Assembly: GCA_037501455.1 (NCBI GenBank)
Contig: CM074865.1
Location: forward strand, 8,071,001 to 8,135,000
Direction: 5' to 3'
Length of the DNA stretch: 64,000 bases
Origin: Lantana camara
Lineage: Eukaryota > Streptophyta > Magnoliopsida > Lamiales > Verbenaceae
This document shows positions 35,901 through 46,645 of this stretch, one piece after another. A program made the translations under genes and the position numbers. Every line of letters begins with the position of its first letter. Position 1 is the first letter of the stretch. The notes beneath the pieces were generated by a model. That model was not told the DNA's origin. It saw only the letters and a program-made list of their open reading frames with translations, and searched no databases.

Positions 35901-38262
35901 CAATGTCTTGGTCAAGAACCTGAAAAATGAAATTGTGAAAAAGAGTCTTCTGCCTATTCCCACGGACGCAATATTCTATGCTGGAACTGGAAATCTGCTT
36001 TGCAGGGCTGAGGACAGGGTTGTCATCTTTGATCTTCAGCAGAGGATTGTTCTTGGGGATCTTCAGACATCTTTTGTTAGGTATGTTGTTTGGTCTCAGG
36101 ATATGGAAAGTGTTGCTTTACTAAGCAAGCATTCAATTGTTATTGCTGATAAGAAGCTTGTGCATCGTTGCACTCTTCACGAGACCATTCGTGTCAAGAG
36201 CGGAGCATGGGATGATAATGGTGTATTCATCTATACCACACTGACACACATTAAGTACTGCCTTCCTAATGGGGATAGTGGAATTATCAAGACACTTGAT
36301 GTCCCAGTGTATGTTACAAAAATATATGGGAACACAATCTTTTGCTTGGATCGAGATGGGAAAAACCGTCCCATAATTATTGATTCAACCGAGTACATTT
36401 TCAAGCTAGCCCTGTTGAGGAAGAGATATGACCAGGTTATGAGCATGATTAAAAAATCAGAACTATGTGGACAGGCAATGATCGCCTATCTGCAGCAGAA
36501 GGGCTTCCCACAAGTTGCTCTTTATTTCGTGAAGGACGAGAGAATTCGCTTCAACTTGGCCCTTGAAAGTGGAAACATTGAGAAAGCCCTTGAATCTGCT
36601 AAAAAGATTGATGAGAAAGATCATTGGTACAGACTTGGGGTGGAGGCCCTTCGTCAGGGAAATGCTGGGATTGTGGAATATGCATATCAGAGGACGAAGA
36701 ACTTTGAGAGGCTGTCATTCCACTATCTTATAACTGGTAATCTCGACAAATTATCCAAAATGATGAAAATTGCTGAGGTAAAAAATGATGTTATGGGGCA
36801 GTTTCATGATGCCCTGTATTTGGGCGACGTCCGTGAGCGTATTAAGATTCTGGAAAATGCAGGCCATTTGCCCTTAGCTTATATAACTGCTTCTACTCAC
36901 GGGCTACATGATATAGCAGAACGTTTAGCTGCAGAACTTGGTGATAATCTTCCTTCTCTACCAGAGGGGAAAAAGGCTTCTCTTTTGATACCCCCAAGTC
37001 CAGTTTTATGTGCCGGGGATTGGCCTTTGTTAATGGTCAGTAAAGGCATTTTCGAAGGCGGCCTTGATGACACCACTGGAGGTGTTCCAGAAGATTATGA
37101 AGAAGCTGCGGATGCTGATTGGGGTGAATCATTGGACATCGTTGATGTAGACAACATTCAGAATGGTGACATCAGCATGGTTCTTGATGAGGAAGATGTT
37201 GTGCATGGCGAGAACGATGAGGAAGAAGGAGGCTGGGATCTCGAGGATCTGGATCTGCCCCCAGATGCTGAGACCCCAAAGACAGCTGGGGCTGCACGTT
37301 CGTCTGTATTCATAACGCCGACACCTGGCATGCCCGTATCACAAATCTGGGTCCAGAAATCATCTCTTGCTGCAGAGCATGCAGCTGCTGGCAATTTCGA
37401 TACAGCAATGCGTTTATTGAGCCGTCAGTTAGGGATTCGTAATTTCGCCCCTCTGAAATCTCAATTCATTGATCTCCACCTAGGCAGCCACAGTTACCTG
37501 CGTGCTTTTACTTCAGCACCAGTTATCTCTATTGCAGTCGAGAGGGGTTGGAGTGACTCAGCAAGCCCCAATGTCCGTGGCCCTCCTGCCCTAGTCTTCA
37601 ACTTCTCCCAATTGGATGAAAAGCTCAGAGCCGGGTACAAAGCCACAACTGCTGGCAAATTCTCTGAAGCACTTAAGAATTTCCTTTCCATTCTCCACAC
37701 AATTCCACTAATTGTGGTCGAAACAAGACGCGAGGTGGATGAAGTCAAGGACTTGGTCAACATAGCTAGAGAATACGTTCTTGGCCTGCAGATGGAGCTT
37801 AGTAGGAGGGAGATTAAGGGTAATCCTACTCGTCAGCAGGAATTAGCAGCTTATTTCACTCATTGTAATCTCCAGCTCCCTCATATGAGGCTTGCGTTGC
37901 AGAATGCCATGACTGTCTGCTACAAGGCCAAGAATCTGGCCACTGCTGCTAATTTTGCAAGACGACTTCTTGAGAGCAATCCAAGTAATGAGAACCAAGC
38001 CAGAACAGCAAGACAGGTTATTCAGGCTGCTGAGAGGAACATGACGGATGCTACAGAGATTAACTACGACTTCAGAAATCCCTTTGTCATTTGTGGGGCC
38101 ACTTATGTTCCTATTTACAAAGGGCAGAGAGACGTTACTTGTCCCTACTGTAATACCCATTTTGTCCCTGATCAGCAAGGGCAGCTTTGTACGGTGTGCG
38201 ATCTTGCTATGGTGGGAGGTGATGCTTCTGGATTGCTGTGCTCTCCGTCACAGATACGATAA
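32995..38262 (+). CDS. COPA: Coatomer subunit alpha (alpha-COP), copy 1
   Basis: Alpha-COP is the scaffold subunit of the COPI coat, which forms Golgi-to-ER and intra-Golgi vesicles and reads dilysine cargo signals through its WD40 head. Coding exons are 32995-33202, 34177-34671 and 35303-38262 (208, 495 and 2960 bp), with GT-AG introns of 974 and 631 bp and joints SG/GDDYK and RMN/DTKAWE. The product is 1220 residues, about the usual plant length. Residues 1-330 form WD40 repeats ([69 protein letters not shown]). A coatomer WD-associated helical region follows, then an acidic linker at about 820-890, then the COPI C-terminal domain with a Cys-rich end (CPYC, CTVC, near 1180-1200). No defect is visible. 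A tandem copy follows downstream. Confidence 0.97.
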
Positions 38263-38440
38263 TTTTTTTGGCCCTGTCATGACCTTTTGCGGTGATGGCA
38301 TGAAAGAAGCAAACGAGGTAGGAGTGTTTTCTGATGAAGGGATTCGGTCGATGGTGTGCTACTATTATTCGTATATCTGTTCAATATTTGGTTCCATATT
38401 CCAGTTCCTTGTGTTTTTTATAGTTACAGTTTTTTGTTTT
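38263..38440 (+). other. Probable 3' UTR of alpha-COP copy 1
   Basis: Transcribed non-coding sequence is expected between the TAA at 38260-38262 and the polyadenylation signal at 38441. It is partly alignable with the region after copy 2. Confidence 0.5.
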
Positions 38441-38446
38441 AATAAA
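38441..38446 (+). terminator. Candidate polyadenylation signal of alpha-COP copy 1
   Basis: AATAAA occurs about 180 bp after the stop codon, in TTTTAATAAAGTCATG. The corresponding part of copy 2 lacks it. Confidence 0.5.
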
Positions 38447-39539
38447 GTCATGTAAGATTTTTGACGTTGGCGCCATTCTTATGCAGTGTGGGAGAAGTTA
38501 ATAGTTTACCTTTTGCTAAATGGGGCAACTTTGTTGCTCCTAAATCTAAGTAAGTATATGGTCGACTGGAAATGTTATTTTTGCAGATGTAACCAGACTT
38601 TTTCATTTGTATGCAAATCTATTTCCTTGCTTTACTGCTGTTTATGTTTGCTTTATTCACGTTACATGGTTCAAACTCTTGCTTGATTATGTACATTCCA
38701 CATTCTATCTTGTTATGCCATATCTTTTCATGAAGAAATTTCGTCACAAACTTGAAGAATTATTTGGGCTAATTTCAATTGTAATTAGGCCAGGCCCTTT
38801 GAATCTTGATGGACCAGCTATGCTAATATTTGGGCTGCAGTCTTCATATATCTGCAATCGTATCCGTATATTAGTGGTCGTATATCCGTGTTGTGTTGTA
38901 GATGTGTACTTGTATCAATGTATATGCATCATAACTATTAATAAATAGAGTTTACGCTTGGAAATATATATATTTGTTAAATTTTCTAACATGAACTCCA
39001 TAATAATTAGAGGGATTCGAACACGAAGTCATTATTTTAAAGCTATAATGCACGGACCATGAATATGATAATATGGATATAACACGATATGGATTCGACA
39101 CGACATAATAAAATAACTATTAACCATTTGCTCTCACAGATGTGTGAGTTTTTTCTCACGGACAATTAATTATCTTTTTTTTTTCTCTCATGTAATTAAT
39201 TATCTTCTTTTATAAATAGTGATTTATATAAAGTAGAACTCTAATTATTAATGTTATTATAAAAATCGCAAAAAATTTATAACTTTAAAAATATAATATT
39301 ACTAGTAATCTATATAATTAGAATTTTTGTAATTATAAGACAATGATTAGTGATTTACAAAAGTTGATTCAAAAGATTTAGTATCAAAAATATAATTTTT
39401 AAGAATTTAAGATCCACTATAAATAAATTAAATAAAAAAAATATTACGGCTAAACTAATCGTGAATCAATGTCACTGTGATATGATATGTGATGTATCTG
39501 TACGAAAATCAATTTCTTTTAAGAAAAGATTATTTCTTC
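38447..39539. other. Intergenic DNA between the alpha-COP copies
   Basis: It contains a block (CTAAATGGGGCAACTTTGTT, 38515-38534) also found after copy 2 at about 45779, so the 3' flank belongs to the duplicated unit. Repeat R2 follows at 38773-38852. Beyond that it is AT-rich with no recognisable gene. Confidence 0.6.
38773..38852. repeat. Repeat R2 marking the start of the second alpha-COP unit
   Basis: This is the partner of 32075-32152. Its place between the 3' flank of copy 1 and the promoter of copy 2 fits a head-to-tail tandem duplication with units of about 6.7 kb. Confidence 0.7.
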
Positions 39540-39945
39540 TTTTAAAGTGAAAATCTTTGAATAGTACCAAAAAGTTGAAAAAAATTCTTTTTAGTTTTCC
39601 AGTTTTGAAAAAATTCTCATTCAATCCCCAATTGAAAAACAAAATTCATTTTAGGTCCCCACAAACAATACATGTTCGTACATTGTCTTTAGGAATTGCG
39701 TACGTTTTTTAGGGAATTGCGTATAAAAATCTCAAAATGTCGTATATACGAGATTTCGGGATTTTTATACATAATTCCCTAAAAAATGTACGCAATTCCT
39801 GAATTATTATACAACCTTGGGGAGTGAAAAGGAATTTTGTTTCTCAATTGGGGAGTGAACAGAAACTTTTTCAAAATTGGGGAGTGGAAAGGAAATTCAG
39901 TTTACAGTTGGGGATTTTTGAGGAGAATTATCGGTCTTTTAAATA
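39540..39945. mobile_element. Fold-back (MITE-like) element upstream of alpha-COP copy 2
   Basis: The inner core 39691-39800 is a near-perfect hairpin: AGGAATTGCGTAC...AATCTC pairs with GAGATTT...GTACGCAATTCCT across a short loop. Outer arms also pair: AATCCCCAATTGAAAAACAA on the left with TTGTTTCTCAATTGGGGA on the right, and weaker pairing reaches about 39540 and 39945. No ORF is present. It has no counterpart upstream of copy 1, so it inserted after the duplication or was lost from copy 1. Confidence 0.75.
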
Positions 39946-40239
39946 AGGAAAATTAGATTAAATCATCCGTCCAATCACGAGGGAGGACTGTAAAACTGTA
40001 ATTTTGTAGAATCGAAATGACTAAAACCGTAAAAGGGCAACCAACATTATGAAAACCGAAATAGATTCAACTCTCGGATCGGAGTAGAGAGTATAGATCC
40101 AACCGCAGCTACGAAGAAATAACGCTCCCTTGAATCTGCACCCGCGCTGTTGGAATCTAACCAATTTCTTCTACTGAATGCAGATCTCTCTGTGATTCAG
40201 TGTGCGTGATTGCTGTTGGGGGAAAAGAGAATTGCAGCA

Positions 40240-43200
40240 ATGTTGACGAAGTTTGAGACGAAGAGCAATAGAGTGAAAGGATTGAGTTTCCACACTAAGA
40301 GGCCATGGATCCTGGCGAGTCTTCACAGCGGTGTGATCCAGCTCTGGGACTATCGGATGGGCACACTAATTGATCGTTTCGACGAGCACGATGGCCCCGT
40401 TCGGGGTGTTCACTTCCATAAATCGCAGCCGCTTTTCGTTTCCGGAGGTCTGATCTGTTTCTGTTCGATTTTGTTATTGCAATGTGATCTCTGTTTGATT
40501 TAGTGCGTGTGCATCTTTGGGGGAGTGGTTTCAGGGGTTTAGGTTTCGGATCTGATCGTTGGAATGGGGGGAGATTTGGGTGCGGGATTGGTGGATTTTG
40601 GAAATTTGATTCACGGTGTTGAGTTTATGTGTGAGTTACTGTTTAGTGGATATTTTGATCGCAATTGGTGGGATTATAGTTGTACCTGATCTGATGCTTC
40701 TTGTGATATCTCATTAGGCATTCTAATTAAGTAGACATTGAACTGATTTTGTTGCAAATTTAGTGCTACTGAACTAGAACCGGAATTTGCTCGAATTTGA
40801 TCTCAGATTTGGAGGATTTGTTTGTCTTATTCTTGATTCCACACAATGTGCCTACATTTAGTATTTAAATCCATAATTCAAGAGGTGAGAATTTTACCTT
40901 TTTTCAGTGGGATTCTAGTTATTGATGCAGTGAGTCTACAATCTTTATGTGTTGTAAATTGCGATTTCTGGACAAATCCTCTGTTTTTGTCGGTTGATTG
41001 CTCGTTGAATTTTGTATGTGGAGCCTCGTCCCAACTTTAGGCGAAGATAGTTTGATCGGGTTAGAGCTGGGAACCATGATCTCAATCCTTTTCATGATGT
41101 TTTGCTTGCTTTGAGCATTGGAAGAGTTTAATCGTCTCAAAGCATATATTTTAGCTCCATAAAATTCAGCAAGGCAAAACTTATCAGCAGATCTATGTTC
41201 TTTTTAATATTTGGAGCTGTCATATTGCATAATCTGTCACTATTATCATGATGGTTTGTTAGAATGGGAAGTATAGGCAACTTACTCTTGAATATTGACT
41301 GGATTGTCCAATGACTTGTTACATTCTTTCTAGAAAAGTATGGATTTATGATTTCTTAGCAAAAAATATATTGAACTTAGTCTTGTTAACTGAAGTTTTT
41401 CTGTAGATTAATTGATGATCGGTTTATTCTTGTATTTATATCGTGATGCGTTATGTGATTCAGCCACCATTGGTTTGTGCAGGTGATGATTACAAAATCA
41501 AGGTGTGGAATTATAAATTACACAGATGTTTGTTTACTCTTCTTGGTCATCTTGATTACATCCGGACAGTTCAATTTCATCATGAGTATCCCTGGATAGT
41601 CAGTGCTAGTGATGATCAGACCATCAGAATTTGGAATTGGCAATCACGTACTTGCATTTCTGTGTTGACCGGACACAACCACTATGTCATGTGTGCCACG
41701 TTTCACCCCAAAGAAGACTTGGTTGTTTCAGCATCTTTAGATCAGACTGTTCGGGTTTGGGATATTGGTTCCTTGAGGAAGAAAACTGTATCACCCGCCG
41801 ATGACATTCTGAGGTTGTCTCAAATGAATACGGACTTCTTTGGTGGCGTTGATGCTGTTGTGAAGTATGTCTTGGAAGGCCACGATCGTGGGGTTAACTG
41901 GGCTTCTTTCCATCCCACTCTCCCTCTGATTGTGTCTGGAGCAGATGACCGCCAAGTGAAAATATGGCGGATGAATGGTATGCCAACTTGACCACTATTT
42001 TGTTTGACCCATGCTTGAGATATAATTATCTTGTTCAATTATGTATTATAGCTGGTTCGAAGTTAAATAATAACTTTGCATTTATAGTTGAACGATGTCT
42101 AACTTCAAAAGTGGGAAGTACGCCTTACTTCTAGAAAAAGGCAGGTTACAATGGTCTCTTGAGAGCTTCTTGTTTTTGTATTACATTGCTCTCAGTATTT
42201 TCTGCAAGCTCCTGAAGTTTCTGTAAATTTTATCAGTTCTTAATAGCTGTATGCTCTTTTGAAGTTTGATGAAAAAGCTGTACTTTATTTATTGCTATAA
42301 ACTGAATGGGAAAGAGTGTGTGATTGCATGCATGTTATCAATTTGATGAGGGAAGCTAAGGCGGATGGCATAGCTCTTTTCGAATGTTTGATACCAAAAT
42401 CTCACTGTGCGTGATGGAAAACATGTTGATTGGTTGCTCGAATATGGAAGTGCAATTTTCTTTATGGACCAGAAACTTTATGTTCTGCCTCAGTTCAAGA
42501 AGTTTTTCAAAAGATTTTATATTTATTGACTAGTTGCTGAAAATAAGTGCCTGTGCATGTTTGCCGACTGATATCTGATTTCTCCTCTCAGATACAAAGG
42601 CTTGGGAGGTAGACACTCTGAGAGGCCACATGAACAATGTTTCTTGTGTCTTGTTCCATGCGCGGCAGGATATCATTGTATCGAATTCAGAAGACAAAAG
42701 TATAAGAGTTTGGGATGCTACTAAAAGAACAGGCTTGCAGACTTTCCGAAGGGAGCATGACCGGTTCTGGATCTTGGCCGCTCATCCTGAGATGAATCTC
42801 CTGGCTGCTGGTCACGACGGTGGCATGATTGTCTTTAAGTTGGAGAGAGAACGCCCTGCCTTTTCTGTCAGTGGTGATTCAGTTTTCTATGTCAAAGACC
42901 GGTTTTTACGTGCTTTTGAGTATTCAACTCAGAAAGATATTCAGCTTATACCAATCCGCCGTCCTGGTTCAAATAGTTTGAATCAAGGGCCACGAACTCT
43001 TTCTTACAGTCCGACCGAGTATGCTGTTTTGGTTTGCTCAGACATTGATGGGGGCTCATATGAACTATATGTCATTCCTAAAGATAGCTATGGCAGAGGT
43101 GACTCAGTTCAAGAGGCAAGAAGAGGTATTGGGGGTTCGGCGGTTTTTGTGGCTAGAAATAGGTTTGCTGTGCTTGAGAAAAGCAGCAACAATGTCTTGG

Positions 43201-45548
43201 TCAAGAACCTGAAAAACGAAATTGTGAAAAAGAGTATTTTGCCTATCCCCACCGACGCAATATTCTATGCTGGAACTGGAAATCTGCTTTGCAGGTCTGA
43301 GGACAGGGTTTTCATCTTTGATCTTCAACAAAGGATTGTTCTTGGGGATCTTCAGACATCTTTTGTTAGGTATGTTGTTTGGTCTCAGGATATGGAAAGT
43401 GTTGCTTTACTAAGCAAGCATTCAATTGTTATTGCTGATAAGAAGCTTGTGCATCGTTGCACCCTTCACGAGACCATTCGTGTCAAGAGCGGAGCATGGG
43501 ATGATAATGGTGTATTCATCTATACCACACTGACACACATTAAGTACTGCCTTCCTAATGGGGATAGTGGAATTATCAAGACACTTGATGTCCCAGTGTA
43601 TGTTACAAAAATATACGGGAACACAATCTTTTGCTTGGATCGAGATGGGAAAAACCGTCCCATAATTATTGATTCAACCGAGTACATTTTCAAGCTAGCC
43701 CTGTTGAGGAAGAGATATGACCAGGTTATGAGCATGATTAAAAAATCAGAACTATGTGGACAGGCAATGATTGCTTATCTGCAGCAGAAGGGCTTCCCAC
43801 AAGTTGCTCTTCATTTCGTGAAGGACGACAGAATTAAGTTCAACTTAGCCCTTGAAAGTGGAAACATCACGCAAGCCCTTGGATCTGCTAAAAAGATTGA
43901 TGAGAAAGATCATTGGTACAGACTTGGGGTGGAGGCCCTTCGTCAGGGAAATGCTGGGATTGTGGAATATGCATATCAGTGGACAAAGAACTTTGAGAGG
44001 CTGTCATTCCACTATCTTATAACTGGTAATCTCGACAAATTATCCAAAATGATGAAAATTGCTGAGGTAAAAAATGATGTTATGGGGCAGTTTCATGATG
44101 CCCTGTATTTGGGTGATGTCCGTGAGCGTATTAAGATTCTGGAAAATGCAGGCCACTTGCCGTTAGCTTATATAACTGCCTCAACTCACGGGCTGCAAGA
44201 TATAGCAGAACGTTTAGCTGCAGAACTTGGTGATAATATTCCTTCTCTTCCAGAGGGGAAAAAGGCTTCTCTTTTGATACCTCCAAGTCCAGTTCTCTGT
44301 GCCAGAGATTGGCCTTTATTAATGGTCAGTAGAGGCATTTTCGAAGGCGGCCTTGATGACACCACTGGAGATGTTCCAGAAGATTATGAAGAAGCAGCAG
44401 ATGCTGATTGGGGCGAAGCATTGGACATTGGTGATGTGGACAACATTCAAAATGGTGACATCAGCATGGTTCTTGATGAGGAAGATGTTGAGCATGGCGA
44501 GAATGATGAGGAAGGAGGCTGGGATCTCGAGGATCTGGATCTGCCCCCAGATGCTGAAACCCCAAAGACAGCTGGCGCTGCACGTTCGTCTGTATTCATC
44601 ACGCCGACACCTGGCATGCCTGTATCCCAAATCTGGGTCCAGAAATCATCTCTTGCTGCGGAGCACGCAGCTGCTGGCAATTTCGATACAGCAATGCGTT
44701 TGTTGAGCCGCCAGTTAGGGATTCGTAATTTCGCCCCTCTGAAATCCCAATTCATTGATCTTCACCTAGGCAGCCACAGTTACCTGCGTGCTTTTACTTC
44801 AGCCCCTGTCATCTCTATTGCCGTTGAGAGGGGTTGGAGTGACTCAGCAAGCCCCAACGTCCGTGGCCCCCCTGCCCTAATCTTCAACTCATCCCAGTTG
44901 GATGAAAAGATCAGAGCTGGGTACAAAGCCACAACTGCCGGAAAATTCTCTGAAGCACTTAAAAATTTCCTCTCCATTCTCCACACAATTCCATTAATTG
45001 TGGTTGAAACACGGCGCGAGGTGGATGAAGTCAAGGAATTGGTCAGCATAGCTAGAGAATACGTTCTTGGCCTGCAAATGGAGCTTAGTAGGAGGGAGAT
45101 TAAGGGTAATCCTACTCGTCAGCAGGAATTAGCAGCTTATTTCACTCATTGTAATCTCCAGCTCCCTCATATGAGGCTTGCGTTGCAGAATGCCATGACT
45201 GTCTGCTACAAGGCCAAGAATCTGGCCACTGCTGCTAATTTTGCAAGACGACTTCTTGAGAGCAATCCAAGTAATGAGAACCAAGCCAGAACAGCAAGAC
45301 AGGTTATTCAGGCTGCTGAGAGGAACATGACGGATGCTACAGAGATTAACTACGACTTCAGAAATCCCTTTGTCATTTGTGGGGCCACTTATGTTCCTAT
45401 TTACAAAGGGCAGAGAGACGTTACTTGTCCCTACTGTAATGCCCATTTTGTCCCTGATCAGCAAGGGCAGCTTTGTACTGTGTGCGATCTCGCTATGGTG
45501 GGAGGTGATGCTTCTGGATTGCTGTGCTCTCCTTCACAGATACGGTGA
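40240..45548 (+). CDS. COPA: Coatomer subunit alpha (alpha-COP), copy 2
   Basis: Coding exons are 40240-40447, 41483-41977 and 42592-45548 (208, 495 and 2957 bp), with the same intron positions and phases as copy 1 and introns of 1035 and 614 bp. The product is 1219 residues, one residue shorter in the acidic linker (NDEEGG against NDEEEGG). It has the same WD40 head, helical middle, acidic linker and Cys-rich C-terminus. I count about 30 amino-acid differences from copy 1, many clustered around residues 640-670 ([21 protein letters not shown]) and in or beside the linker. Start chosen at [11 protein letters not shown], identical to copy 1; the in-frame upstream codons lack an ATG. No stop or frameshift is seen, so both copies look functional. 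Whether they differ in expression cannot be read from sequence. Confidence 0.97.
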
Positions 45549-46251
45549 TTTTTTTTACCTCCAGTTGACTTGTTGCCGTGATGATTAAGAAAGAGGGGAA
45601 CGAGGTAGGATATTTTTTTTCAGATCGCGGAATTCATTCTCGGTGATGGTGGTATTACTCGTATATTTGTTCAATATTTGGTTTCATATTACAATTACTC
45701 TCCTCTTTTGGTTTTTACAAGATTTTTGACTTTTGGACATTCTTATGCAGTGTGAGGAAGGAAGTAATTTTCCTTTTGCTAAATGGGGCAACTTTGTTGC
45801 TCTTAATCTTGTACTCTTGACTGGAAATGTTCTTTTAGCTGTATAAGCAGACTTTTTGCATCCCTTAGTTATTTACTTTTCTATGCACATCTATTTCGTT
45901 GCTTGATTGCTGTCAAAATTTTACCGAGTTATGTTACCCTTAGTTTTTGTCGCTAAACAGAAGCAGCAGCAAGTTAACCATCTCCTTTAGAAGGCAGCAA
46001 CTCCTCCAGGCTTTCAGAAGCAACAGTCCGGACAGTACTCGATTTAACCCATCCCGGTTTGAATTTCTTCGAGATGTAGACGTGACACGAGTTCGAAACC
46101 TCCCCTGGACTGCCAAATCTCCTTGGCCGATCTCCGAATGTTGGCTTTGTTACGCTATCTCTTATTTTGAAAATTTAGACCATTTCATCTTTCCAAACGG
46201 ACCAAATTGTCCCAAATAAACCCAATAAACTCGAACCGGATCATAATTTCT
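45549..46251. other. 3' flank of alpha-COP copy 2 and intergenic DNA
   Basis: The first 300 bp align with the 3' flank of copy 1, but the segment holding its AATAAA is missing. From about 45945 to 46220 the sequence is more GC-rich and no longer matches copy 1. It contains a 90-codon open frame that resembles nothing known and is probably not a gene. Confidence 0.5.
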
Positions 46252-46645
46252 AGGGAGAATTACATCTGACTACCCTACATTTATGTCTAATTATGACGAA
46301 GTCCATCATTATCGGGAAATTACATTTTAGTCCCTATAAATCTTATTTGGTCCGAGGTTCTTAATGGAATTTGTAAAAGTACATTTATGCCCCTGATGGT
46401 TTTATGAGTGTTACATTGAATATATGATCAAAATTATAAAATCATTCCTAAAGTTTATAAAAATAACAAAACGATCCCTATAAAATATGACTTTAACCAT
46501 AAATCAGGGGTGTTTTTTGAATGCATAACGGAACCCTAGGAATCACAAACAGTTCTCGAAGTTAGGGATTAAAATGTAATTTCTCGATAATGATGGACTG
46601 TTGTAATTAGACCTAAATACGGGATAGTCAGATGTAATTCTCCCT
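46252..46645. mobile_element. MITE with terminal inverted repeats of about 85 bp
   Basis: The left end AGGGAGAATTACATCTGACT is matched as an inverted copy at the right end (AGTCAGATGTAATTCTCCCT), and pairing continues through GTCCATCATTATCG on the left and CGATAATGATGGAC on the right. Total length is 394 bp with no ORF. AATTT lies beside both ends (AATTTCT left, AATTTTT right), but the target duplication is not clear enough to assign a family. Confidence 0.85.

Noticed and set aside
38990..39050. GGATTCGAAC on the plus strand as a minus-strand SINE B box
   Set aside because: A box and element ends are not recognisable; a single motif is not enough.
43104..45464. Minus-strand frames within the alpha-COP exons
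   Set aside because: They are shadows of the conserved coding strand and occur identically in both copies because the genes are paralogous.
46050..46120. B-box-like GAGTTCGAAACCTCC suggesting a SINE or tRNA
   Set aside because: No convincing A box, cloverleaf or poly-tail with target duplication could be built.
45947..46219. 90-residue frame after alpha-COP copy 2
   Set aside because: No domain, no homology recalled and no duplicate after copy 1; probably chance.
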